In this document: positions 1 through 6,288 of the stretch, piece by piece
How positions within the stretch are numbered: position 1 is the stretch's first letter
Layout: the number at the start of each line of letters is the position of its first letter
From: an uncultured Lachnospira sp.
GTDB lineage: Bacteria > Bacillota > Clostridia > Lachnospirales > Lachnospiraceae
Assembly (NCBI GenBank): GCA_900772425.1
Contig: CAAHEK010000113.1
Span: forward strand, 1 to 6,862
DNA length: 6,862 nt
Direction of reading: 5' to 3'
The notes under the pieces: model-generated
The model's input: only the letters and a program-made list of their open reading frames with translations
What the model was told of the DNA's origin: nothing
The model's database searches: none
Made by a program: the position numbers and the translations under genes

Positions 1-1164
1 AGCAAAGCTCCTAAGATCATTGCTCCTGCCATGAATACAGGAATGTATGAGAATATGGGAGCTGATGAGAAGGTTGCATATGCCTGCGGTGGTATAGTTA
101 TTGCCGGTTTATTATATCTGGTAGTAGCACTTATATTTAAGCTTGTAGGTGTAAACAGGGTTATGAGATTTCTTCCACCTGTAGTTACAGGACCGATTAT
201 TATATGTATTGGTTTGTCACTTGCACCATCAGCTATATCAAATGCATCAACTAACTGGCTTATAGCATTTGTGGCACTTGCTGTAATTGTTATATTTAAT
301 ATCTGGGGAAAAGGAATGTTTAAGATTATTCCTATCCTTATGGGTGTTCTTATATCTTATGGATTTGCACTTGTACTTAATGCTTTTGGGGTTACTAATC
401 CTGATGGGACTGCAATTCTTGATTTTGCTTCGGTTTCAACATCCGGATGGGTTGGACTTCCTAAATTCCAGCTTTGCAAGTTTGATATGACAGCAATACT
501 TGTAATGGCACCTATTGCAATTGCAACAATGATGGAACATGTTGGAGATATGTCAGCTATTTCAGCTACGGTAGGAAAGAATTATATAGAAGAACCGGGA
601 CTCCACCGTACAATCATGGGTGATGGTCTTGCCACAGCATTTGCAGGTCTTATTGGCGGACCGGCTAACACAACATATGGTGAGAATACAGGTGTTCTTG
701 AACTTTCTAAGGTATATGACCCAAGAGTAATAAGAATAGCAGCAGTATTTGCGGTTGTACTTTCATTTATCCCTAAGTTCTCTGCTATTATATCAACAAT
801 GCCATCTGCTATAATCGGAGGAGTCTCATTTATGCTTTATGGTATGATTTCAGCTATCGGCGTAAGAAATGTTGTTGAGAACAAGGTAGACCTTACTAAG
901 TCAAGAAACCTTATAATTGCAGGTGTAATATTTGTATGCGGACTTGGATTTTCAGACGGACTTACATTTACTATAGGAGAAACTTCTATAACACTTACAG
1001 CACTTGCTGTAGCAGCTATTGCAGGTATTCTTCTTAATGCAATACTTCCGGGAAATGATTACCAGTTCGGAAAGAATCCTGATGGTGATAAGAGCCGCGG
1101 AGTATATGTTTCTAACACAGATGGAGAAGAAGCAGGTAATGAATCAGTCAAAGATGCTGAATAA
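1..1164 (+). CDS. uraA: Uracil permease (NCS2 family), 5' partial
   Basis: Inner-membrane uracil:cation symporter that imports uracil for salvage by the neighbouring Upp. The frame is open from base 1, giving 387 codons to the TAA at 1162-1164. The ATG at base 31 is not a credible start, because E. coli UraA (about 429 aa) has roughly 60 more N-terminal residues. Family motifs are clear. MEHVGD carries Glu at codon 179 and NTTYGEN carries Glu at codon 228. Their 49-residue spacing equals that of the uracil-binding E241 and E290 in E. coli UraA. PPVVTGPIIICIGL (about codons 60-73) and GLHRTIMGDGLAT are also typical. About ten or more hydrophobic segments are followed by a short charged tail. 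Oddity: codons 1-18 do not carry the SSFAF substrate-site segment expected there and instead read like the CoaBC decarboxylase motif (see findings). Alternative: another NCS2 nucleobase permease, but upp next door favours uracil. Confidence 0.9.
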   Translation, partial: SKAPKIIAPAMNTGMYENMGADEKVAYACGGIVIAGLLYLVVALIFKLVGVNRVMRFLPPVVTGPIIICIGLSLAPSAISNASTNWLIAFVALAVIVIFNIWGKGMFKIIPILMGVLISYGFALVLNAFGVTNPDGTAILDFASVSTSGWVGLPKFQLCKFDMTAILVMAPIAIATMMEHVGDMSAISATVGKNYIEEPGLHRTIMGDGLATAFAGLIGGPANTTYGENTGVLELSKVYDPRVIRIAAVFAVVLSFIPKFSAIISTMPSAIIGGVSFMLYGMISAIGVRNVVENKVDLTKSRNLIIAGVIFVCGLGFSDGLTFTIGETSITLTALAVAAIAGILLNAILPGNDYQFGKNPDGDKSRGVYVSNTDGEEAGNESVKDAE

Positions 1165-1272
1165 GAAGTTTATTAAATAGACAGTTGATAAATATCGACC
1201 GCTGAATAATAAGCACTTACAGAGAACAGATAATTATGAAATAACTATTATATAAAGAAAGGTTTTATTATT
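1165..1272 (+). other. Spacer between permease and upp
   Basis: This 108-bp AT-rich gap has no convincing terminator hairpin, so transcription from the permease gene could continue into upp. A weak promoter-like pair is present: TTGATA at 1185-1190, then 16 bp, then TAATAA at 1207-1212. It is too poor to call with confidence. I see no PyrR-type leader structure. The ribosome site for upp is AAAGAAAGG at 1254-1262. Confidence 0.4.
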
Positions 1273-1911
1273 ATGAATGATATGGAAAATGTAGTTATAT
1301 TTAAGCATCCGTTGATACAGCATAAAATTTCATTATTAAGAGATAAGAGGACAGGAACAAATGAGTTCCGTCAGCTTGTGGATGAGATAGCAATGCTTGA
1401 AGGATTTGAAGCATTAGCAGACCTTCCATTGGAAGATGTTGAAGTAGAAACTCCAATCGAGAAATGCATGACACCTATGATTTCAGGCAGAAAGCTTGCT
1501 ATTGTACCTATACTTAGAGCAGGTCTTGGAATGGTTTCAGGAATTCTTGCGCTTGTACCTTCAGCAAAGGTTGGACATATCGGAATGTACCGTGATGAGG
1601 AGACTCATGAGCCACAGGAATATTATTGCAAGCTGCCTAGCCCTATTGAAGAAAGAACTATCGTTGTATGTGATCCAATGCTTGCAACAGGCGGTTCAGC
1701 AGTAGATGCTATTAATCAGATTAAGAAGCATGGTGGAAAGAATATCAAATTCATGTGCATAATTGCAGCACCTGAGGGACTTGAAAGACTTCATAAAGAA
1801 CATCCTGATATTCAGATTTATGTTGGACACCTTGACAGACAGCTTAATGAAAATGCGTACATCTGCCCGGGCCTTGGCGATGCAGGTGACAGAATATTTG
1901 GTACTAAATAA
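1273..1911 (+). CDS. upp: Uracil phosphoribosyltransferase
   Basis: Cytosolic type I phosphoribosyltransferase that converts uracil + PRPP to UMP + PPi, the intracellular step of uracil salvage. The 212 residues match the usual 208-210. In order: the ILRAGLGM segment (80-87), the GMYRDEE segment (about 104-110), the PRPP-binding loop [11 protein letters not shown] (132-142), and the C-terminal uracil-binding motif [10 protein letters not shown] (198-207). No key motif is missing. The ATG at 1273 is preferred because AAAGAAAGG ends 10 bp upstream; the in-frame ATG at 1282 would be 19 bp away. The gene lies 108 bp after the uracil permease on the same strand, consistent with joint function and probable joint transcription. 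A terminator hairpin follows its stop codon. Confidence 0.97.
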   Translation: MNDMENVVIFKHPLIQHKISLLRDKRTGTNEFRQLVDEIAMLEGFEALADLPLEDVEVETPIEKCMTPMISGRKLAIVPILRAGLGMVSGILALVPSAKVGHIGMYRDEETHEPQEYYCKLPSPIEERTIVVCDPMLATGGSAVDAINQIKKHGGKNIKFMCIIAAPEGLERLHKEHPDIQIYVGHLDRQLNENAYICPGLGDAGDRIFGTK

Positions 1912-1945
1912 TTGACTTATGAATTGACTTATGAATTGACTTATG
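1910..1945 (+). repeat. Tandem repeat, 3 x 12 bp, at the upp stop codon
   Basis: Three exact, head-to-tail copies of aattgacttatg (1910-1921, 1922-1933, 1934-1945). The first copy begins within the upp TAA stop, and the last base of the third is the first base of the terminator stem. Twelve bp equals four codons, so copy-number change would not shift a readthrough frame. Likely a slippage product; no function is evident. Confidence 0.9.
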
Positions 1946-1989
1946 GGGCTGCCGCTTCAACGAATTTTAATCGTTAATGCGGCAACCCC
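1945..1989 (+). terminator. Terminator hairpin after upp
   Basis: The arms at 1945-1955 and 1979-1989 pair over 11 positions, GGGGCTGCCGC with GCGGCAACCCC, with one C/A mismatch. An inner stem AACGA (1959-1963) with TCGTT (1971-1975) caps it. The + strand downstream is T-rich (atatttgtgtttattt) though without an uninterrupted T run. The minus-strand side is less T-rich, so it best serves upp, but it may also stop transcripts from the convergent DegV gene. Confidence 0.8.
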
Positions 1990-1993
1990 ATAT

Positions 1994-2027
1994 TTGTGTT
2001 TATTTACATTTTGTGTTTATTTATATT
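1994..2027 (+). repeat. Tandem repeat, 2 x 17 bp
   Basis: Copies at 1994-2010 (ttgtgtttatttacatt) and 2011-2027 (ttgtgtttatttatatt) match at 16 of 17 positions. They lie just past the terminator stem and provide its T-rich tail. Probably a local duplication. Confidence 0.85.
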
Positions 2028-2071
2028 TATCTTGTCCTATAACCCTTATCTTCTTAATTGTATAGCCTTAA

Positions 2072-2971
2072 TTATATTATTACCTTATTGTGCTTAGGCA
2101 TAAAAGCAAGTCCTAGCGCAGTAGGACCTGTATGGCATCCAGTAACAACACCTATTCTTGTACCGAAAGCAGTAGTGCTTTCAACAAGCTTGATTCCGAA
2201 AGCTTCTTCAACTTCTTTTCTGAATTTCTCGGCTTCTTCCAAATCATTACAGTAACCAACAGTTACATCATAATCATCTAAGTTGATGTTTTCATCAGCT
2301 ATAGTTTTCTTGAAAATATCTATAACATTGGCTTTGGCCTTCTTACGTGTTCTTGAAAATCCGCCGACACCTACTTTTCCGTTTCTCATTACAAGGATAG
2401 GGCGGAGATTTAATTTGCTTGTGATAAGAGCTGCTGTTTTTGTGAGTCGTCCACCCTTTGAAAGGTATTCAAGAGTTTCAGTTGTGAAGATAATACCGCC
2501 GTTAGGTTTTATTTTATCAAGAATCTTAATTGTATCTTCATATGAATAACCGTCGTCACGCAGCTTCATAGCTTCATATACATAAAGAGACATAGATGCT
2601 GAGTTCTGAAGAGAGTTAATTACAGTTATTTTCGCTTCCGGATAATCTTCAAGAATAATATCTTTTGCAGTACATGCTGAATTATAAGAACCGGAGAAAA
2701 ATGTTGTTATGCATATAGCGATGATAGGTTCTCCTTTCTTTACAGAAGGAAGAAATGCATCTACAAAATCCTGGATGCTTGGAAGAGAAGACTTTGGCAT
2801 TGCCTTTTCTTCAATCATGCGTCTATAAAATTCATCATGAGATATATCAACCTGTTCCTTATAATAAGTCTGACCGTCAAATGTTGCATATAAAGGAACA
2901 AGAGTTATGTTATGTTCATTAGCGTAATCCATAAGAAAATCACATGCTGTATCGCTGATTATCTTAAACAT
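2072..2971 (-). CDS. DegV family fatty-acid-binding protein
   Basis: Cytosolic protein of the DegV/FakB fold, which binds a fatty acid. Some members (FakB) present it to a FakA kinase for phosphorylation; no kinase gene is in this window, so the specific role is unknown. The 299 residues fit the family (about 280-300). The N-terminal FKIISDTACDF strand-loop, PKSSLPSIQDF (59-69), TTFFSGSYNSA (89-99, with the conserved Ser-Gly pair) and the C-terminal TGCHTGPTALGLAF (277-290) are typical, as is ETLEYLSKGGRL in the middle. Start choice: an in-frame ATG four codons upstream (at 2983) overlaps the GGAGG ribosome site, whereas the ATG at 2971 lies 5 bp from that site and gives the usual MxKIISD start. 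It is convergent with upp and divergent from hppA, and apparently monocistronic. Confidence 0.93.
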   Translation of the reverse strand: MFKIISDTACDFLMDYANEHNITLVPLYATFDGQTYYKEQVDISHDEFYRRMIEEKAMPKSSLPSIQDFVDAFLPSVKKGEPIIAICITTFFSGSYNSACTAKDIILEDYPEAKITVINSLQNSASMSLYVYEAMKLRDDGYSYEDTIKILDKIKPNGGIIFTTETLEYLSKGGRLTKTAALITSKLNLRPILVMRNGKVGVGGFSRTRKKAKANVIDIFKKTIADENINLDDYDVTVGYCNDLEEAEKFRKEVEEAFGIKLVESTTAFGTRIGVVTGCHTGPTALGLAFMPKHNKVII

Positions 2972-2976
2972 ATAAA

Positions 2977-2981
2977 CCTCC
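2977..2981 (-). promoter_or_regulatory. Ribosome binding site deciding the DegV start
   Basis: GGAGG on the minus strand lies 5 bp before the ATG at 2971. It overlaps the alternative ATG at 2983, which has no comparable site of its own. This supports the 299-residue product over 303 residues. Confidence 0.85.
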
Positions 2982-3071
2982 ATTCGGGTAAATCCCTGTG
3001 TAATATAATTAGTAATTTATAAATATTGTGATATATAATAAACATCGAATACTATAATTTGACTATATGAA

Positions 3072-3100
3072 ATGATAACACATAGTATTAAAAACTACAA
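3072..3100 (-). promoter_or_regulatory. Candidate promoter for the DegV gene
   Basis: On the minus strand, TTGTAG (3100-3095), a 17-bp spacer, then TATCAT (3077-3072) preceded by TGT, an extended -10. The -10 matches consensus at 5 of 6 positions and the -35 at 3 of 6. The implied leader is about 95 nt. Random AT-rich DNA could produce this, so confidence is modest. Confidence 0.35.
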
Positions 3101-3223
3101 GATACAAAATGATAAACATTATATAAATAATATTAAAATGATGTTGCAATAATACGGGTTATAAACGGGTAAGATTCTTTTTAGAAAAAAGTAATATATA
3201 TTGTTATATTTGCACAAAATAAA

Positions 3224-3252
3224 TTGACTTTAGCACGTTGGTTTGGTAAAAT
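3224..3252 (+). promoter_or_regulatory. Promoter for hppA
   Basis: TTGACT (3224-3229), an exact 17-bp spacer, then TAAAAT (3247-3252) preceded by TGG, an extended -10. Both hexamers match the housekeeping consensus at 5 of 6 positions. The expected start is near 3259, giving a leader of about 50 nt with AGGAG at 3297-3301, 9 bp before the ATG. This is the best promoter in the window. Confidence 0.75.
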
Positions 3253-3310
3253 TATCTAAGATATTTGCTATGGGCAAATGTTAAATTTTACAACTTAGGA
3301 GAAGAGACAC

Positions 3311-5488
3311 ATGGAAGCTTTATTGGTTTTAGTCATTGTTGCAGCTTTGCTTGCACTTGGCTATGCGGCATTCAACTTTATCGGAGTTAAGAAACTCGAT
3401 GAAGGAACAGATCGTATGTCAGAGATTGCATCAGCAATCAGAGTTGGTGCTAATGCATTTATCACATACGAGTACAAGATTATTGCAGTAGTAGTAGTTA
3501 TTATTGCAGTGGTTTTTGCAGCTATATTTTCAGTACAGTATGGTGGATTTAGCTGGGAACCTTCAGTTTGCTTTATGATTGGTGTAATCATGAGTGCATC
3601 TGCTGGTTGGGTTGGTATGAAGATTGCTACTTACGCTAACGTAAGAGTATCTAATACAGCCCGTAATACTAAGAATATCGGTTCTACATTAAAGGTTGCA
3701 TTAAAGGGCGGTTCTGTAATGGGACTTTGCGTTGGTGGTTTTGCACTTTTAGGATTATTCCTGGTATATATTATTTTTGGTTTTGGACTTAACATGCTTG
3801 ACATTGAACAGTTAAGAGGTGCACATGTATTTACACAGTGCCTTTCATGCTATGCATTAGGATGTTCAATTGTTGCTATGTTCAATCGTGTTGGTGGTGG
3901 TATTTATACTAAAGCAGCTGATATGGGTGCAGATCTTGTTGGTAAGACAGAGGCACACATCCCTGAGGATGATCCTAGAAACCCTGCAACAATAGCAGAT
4001 AACGTAGGTGATAATGTTGGTGATGTAGCCGGTCTTGGTTCGGATCTTCTTGAATCATTTGTTGGTGCTATTTCATCAGCTATTATTCTTGCAGTAAGCT
4101 TATATCTTGCTAATGTAGCTAATAATATAGAAGTATCAGATGATATGCTTTCTAAGATGATGTATTTCCCACTTGTATTTGCTTCAATTGGACTTATTGC
4201 ATCTATACTTGGTATCGCATATGTTCTTTTAAAGAAAGGTTCAGATAATCCACACAGAGATCTTAATATTTCTACATGGAGTGCAGCAGCTATAACAATT
4301 ATCGGTGGTTTTGCAGCAACATATTTATTATTCAATGGTGAATCTGCAGATGTGCTTAAGGCTGCTGGATTTAACATTGGATTTATATCTCCTTGGATAG
4401 CAGCATCGCTTGGTGTTATAAGTGGTGTCATAATCGGTGGTATTGCTGAATATTATACAAGTTATGATTACAAACCTACACAGACAATAGCCAAAGCCTC
4501 TAAAGAGGGTGCAGCTTTAACAATCACACAGGGACTTGCGGTTGGTATGAAGTCATGTATGTACCCACTTATTGTTCTTGGTATAACAACATATGCTTCA
4601 TATGCAGTATCAGGAATGTTTGGTATCGCTATGGCAGCAGTTGGTATGTTGTCATTTGTATCTGCAACAGTATCTGTTGATACATACGGACCAATTTCTG
4701 ATAATGCCGGTGGTATTGCAGAAATGTCTGAGCTTGAACCAGAGGTAAGAGAAATCACAGATAAGCTTGATTCAGTTGGTAACACAACAGCAGCTATCGG
4801 TAAGGGATTTGCTATCGGTTCTGCTTCACTTGCAGCACTTTCACTTATGGTTAGTTTCCTTTATGCTTTCCAGCCTGAGGGTTCAGAACTTAACCTTAAC
4901 TTTACTAACCCACTTATTCTTGCAGGTGCTTTAGTAGGTGCAGCGCTTCCATATCTGTTCTCAGGTATGCTTATTGAAGCTGTTGCCAATGCAGCACGTA
5001 AGATGGTTGAAGAAGTAAGAAGACAGTTTAAGGAAATTCCTGGAATACTTGAAGGAAAGGCTAAGCCTGACTACAAGACATGTATTGAGATTTCATCTCA
5101 GGGTGCATTAAAAGAGATGAGAATGCCGGCTATTATTTCAATTATATTCCCTGTAATTGCAGGTTTCTTATTCGGACCTTATTTTGTTGGTGGTCTTTTA
5201 ATAGGTGCAACACTTTCTGCAATCATGCTTGCTATATTTACAGGTAACGCAGGTGGTGCATGGGATAACGGTAAGAAGTATATTGAATCAGGAGCAATTG
5301 AAGGACAGGGCAAGGGCTCTCCAGCTCATGATGCAGCAGTAGTTGGTGATACAGTAGGTGATCCATTAAAGGATACAGTAGGACCTTCATTGGATATTCT
5401 TATCAAGATTATGTCAACAGTTTCATTAGTAGCTGCTGTTATGTTCTATAATTACAATCTTCTTTATTTAATATTCGGGATAAGATAA
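3311..5488 (+). CDS. hppA: K+-dependent, Na+-type membrane pyrophosphatase
   Basis: Integral membrane pump (about 16 helices, 725 aa; Thermotoga maritima homologue 726) that hydrolyses cytosolic PPi and moves cations outward. Active-site motifs are intact: DMGADLVGKTE (204-214), DNVGDNVGD (230-238), SDLLE (244-248), GAWDNGKK (649-656), and GDTVGDPLKDT (679-689). GNTTAAIG (490-497) has Ala494 and Gly497 where K+-independent enzymes carry Lys and Thr, so K+ activation is expected. Glu248 in DLLESFVG sits at the position of the T. maritima gate Glu246, typical of Na+-pumping enzymes; plant-type H+ pumps have the Glu four residues later. A dual Na+/H+ pump cannot be excluded. The start has AGGAG 9 bp upstream and a strong promoter. 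Monocistronic, ending before a hairpin. It could recover energy from PPi released by Upp and biosynthesis. Confidence 0.96.
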   Translation: MEALLVLVIVAALLALGYAAFNFIGVKKLDEGTDRMSEIASAIRVGANAFITYEYKIIAVVVVIIAVVFAAIFSVQYGGFSWEPSVCFMIGVIMSASAGWVGMKIATYANVRVSNTARNTKNIGSTLKVALKGGSVMGLCVGGFALLGLFLVYIIFGFGLNMLDIEQLRGAHVFTQCLSCYALGCSIVAMFNRVGGGIYTKAADMGADLVGKTEAHIPEDDPRNPATIADNVGDNVGDVAGLGSDLLESFVGAISSAIILAVSLYLANVANNIEVSDDMLSKMMYFPLVFASIGLIASILGIAYVLLKKGSDNPHRDLNISTWSAAAITIIGGFAATYLLFNGESADVLKAAGFNIGFISPWIAASLGVISGVIIGGIAEYYTSYDYKPTQTIAKASKEGAALTITQGLAVGMKSCMYPLIVLGITTYASYAVSGMFGIAMAAVGMLSFVSATVSVDTYGPISDNAGGIAEMSELEPEVREITDKLDSVGNTTAAIGKGFAIGSASLAALSLMVSFLYAFQPEGSELNLNFTNPLILAGALVGAALPYLFSGMLIEAVANAARKMVEEVRRQFKEIPGILEGKAKPDYKTCIEISSQGALKEMRMPAIISIIFPVIAGFLFGPYFVGGLLIGATLSAIMLAIFTGNAGGAWDNGKKYIESGAIEGQGKGSPAHDAAVVGDTVGDPLKDTVGPSLDILIKIMSTVSLVAAVMFYNYNLLYLIFGIR

Positions 5489-5500
5489 TAGAAAATGTAA

Positions 5501-5536
5501 ATATAGAAAAATATATAGAAAAATATATAGAAAAAT
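5501..5536 (+). repeat. Tandem repeat, 3 x 12 bp, after hppA
   Basis: Three exact copies of atatagaaaaat (5501-5512, 5513-5524, 5525-5536), beginning 12 bp after the hppA stop. The unit length and copy number equal those of the repeat after upp, but the sequence differs. It lies in AT-rich DNA where slippage is easy. Confidence 0.88.
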
Positions 5537-5559
5537 ATGTAAAAAATATTTAAAATAAT

Positions 5560-5588
5560 TTAATAAATATATAAGTTTATGATATACT
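5560..5588 (+). promoter_or_regulatory. Candidate extended -10 promoter for the DJ-1 gene
   Basis: TTAATA (5560-5565), a 17-bp spacer, then TATACT (5583-5588) preceded by TGA. The -10 matches 5 of 6 consensus positions with the extended TG, and the -35 matches 4 of 6. The expected start is near 5595, inside the 5' arm of the following hairpin. This would give a leader of about 115 nt for the DJ-1 gene. Confidence 0.5.
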
Positions 5589-5640
5589 AAAACCGGATTA
5601 TTAATTCAGCGGCATGCTGAATTGTAATCCGGTTTATAGT
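5587..5640 (+). terminator. Two-part hairpin after hppA
   Basis: The outer arms AAACCGGATTA (5590-5600) and TAATCCGGTTT (5625-5635) pair perfectly over 11 bp. The inner arms AATTCAGC (5603-5610) and GCTGAATT (5616-5623) pair over 8 bp around a GGCAT loop. A short ACTA/TAGT pairing extends the base with a one-base bulge. The tail ttatagtttgttt is U-rich but interrupted. It most simply terminates hppA; a leader role for the downstream gene is also possible because a promoter abuts it. Confidence 0.75.
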
Positions 5641-5680
5641 TTGTTTAATTAAATCAATGAATTTGGGAATACTTAGGAAA

Positions 5681-5696
5681 GCAGAGGAATATCTGC
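5681..5696 (+). promoter_or_regulatory. Small hairpin over an AGAGGA site
   Basis: GCAGA (5681-5685) can pair with TCTGC (5692-5696) around a GGAATA loop. It covers the AGAGGA (5683-5688) that would be the ribosome site for the ATG at 5700. It leaves free the GGAG at 5702-5705 used by the preferred GTG start. The stem is only 5 bp, so it may be incidental. Confidence 0.3.
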
Positions 5697-5701
5697 GGAA
5701 T

Positions 5702-5705
5702 GGAG
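5702..5705 (+). promoter_or_regulatory. Ribosome binding site for a GTG start
   Basis: GGAG lies 6 bp before the GTG at 5712. It overlaps the alternative ATG at 5700, just as GGAGG overlaps the alternative ATG of the DegV gene. This spacing is better than the 11 bp from AGAGGA to the ATG. Confidence 0.65.
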
Positions 5706-5711
5706 TTTGAC

Positions 5712-6260
5712 GTGAAAGTTTGTACATTTTTAACAGATGGCTTTGAAACAGTAGAAGCATTAGCAGTTGTTGATATTTTAAGAAGAGCAGGGATTACTAC
5801 AGATACTATTTCAATAACAGGCAATAAGGATGTTCTTAGCGCCCAGAATATTAGTGTTAAGGCTGATTGTTTGTTTGATGAATATGAATTTAACGGAGAC
5901 GAAATGCTGTTCCTTCCTGGGGGACCGGGACATAAGAATTATTATGAATGTGAAAAGCTTCTTGATATGTTAAAGGAGTACAACGCAAATGACAGAAGAA
6001 TAGCTGCAATTTGTGCAGCACCAAGTATTCTTGGTAATCTTTATATACTTGATGGCAGGAAAGCGACATGCTTTCCGGGATTTGAAAGCCAGCTTAAGGG
6101 TGCAGAGGTTTTTGGGGCACCGGCAAAGGTTATTACAGATGGTAACGTAACGACTTCAAGAGGTATGGGTACAGCTATAGATTTAGGCCTTGAGATTGTT
6201 AAACTCATATTGGGAGAAGATGAAGCGCAGAGAATAGGAAAAAACATACAGTATTTATAA
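5712..6260 (+). CDS. DJ-1/PfpI family protein (ThiJ/YajL-like)
   Basis: Small cytosolic protein of the DJ-1/PfpI class I glutamine amidotransferase-like fold. Family members have been assigned chaperone, deglycase, glyoxalase or protease activity, and this sequence does not show which applies. With the GTG start it has 182 residues (human DJ-1 has 189). Seen: the N-terminal strand KVCTFLTDGFETVEAL with Glu15 matching DJ-1 Glu18, LPGGPG, and the nucleophile elbow AICAAPS with Cys101 matching DJ-1 Cys106. The His126 region of DJ-1 reads KATCFPGFE here, with no His, as in many bacterial relatives. The GTG is preferred over the ATG at 5700 because it has GGAG 6 bp upstream and homologues usually start MKKV; the ATG would add MEFD. 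Only 28 bp separate its stop from the carboxypeptidase gene, suggesting co-transcription. Confidence 0.88.
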   Translation: MKVCTFLTDGFETVEALAVVDILRRAGITTDTISITGNKDVLSAQNISVKADCLFDEYEFNGDEMLFLPGGPGHKNYYECEKLLDMLKEYNANDRRIAAICAAPSILGNLYILDGRKATCFPGFESQLKGAEVFGAPAKVITDGNVTTSRGMGTAIDLGLEIVKLILGEDEAQRIGKNIQYL

Positions 6261-6288
6261 AGCTAATTAAAGGTAATAGGATATAAAA

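Larger units (their letters stand above)
2972..3310. other. AT-rich divergent intergenic region
   Basis: Between the DegV and hppA starts I find no gene. It holds one candidate promoter per direction (called separately). It also has three CGGGTWA words at 2985-2991, 3155-3161 and 3166-3172, a repeated AAATGATAA at 3070-3078 and 3107-3115, and a small inverted repeat ATTTGC/GCAAAT (3263-3268 and 3274-3279) in the presumed hppA leader. The rest is AT-rich and featureless to the eye. Confidence 0.7.

Noticed and set aside
31..33. ATG at base 31 as the true start of the permease
   Set aside because: The frame is open to the window edge, no ribosome site precedes it, and starting there would remove the first membrane helices of the family.
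1165..1272. PyrR-binding attenuator or pyrimidine riboswitch before upp
   Set aside because: No hairpin pair or terminator/antiterminator arrangement could be drawn in this gap.
1910..1945. TTGACT words in the repeat as promoter -35 boxes
   Set aside because: The three copies at 12-bp spacing have no -10-like hexamer 16-18 bp downstream, and the G+C-rich terminator stem lies there.
2283..2549. 88-codon plus-strand frame inside the DegV gene
   Set aside because: Antisense shadow of a conserved gene; the low-complexity hydrophobic product resembles no family I know.
3904..4431. 175-codon open frame antisense to hppA
   Set aside because: It lies wholly inside the conserved hppA coding region, its composition is that expected of a complementary strand, and no ribosome site or family motif is visible.
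4468..4785. 105-codon open frame antisense to hppA
   Set aside because: Same reasoning: fully covered by a well-supported gene, with no independent coding signal.
1910..5536. Short direct repeats as a CRISPR array
   Set aside because: The copies are contiguous with no spacers, only 12 or 17 bp long, differ between sites, and no cas gene is present.
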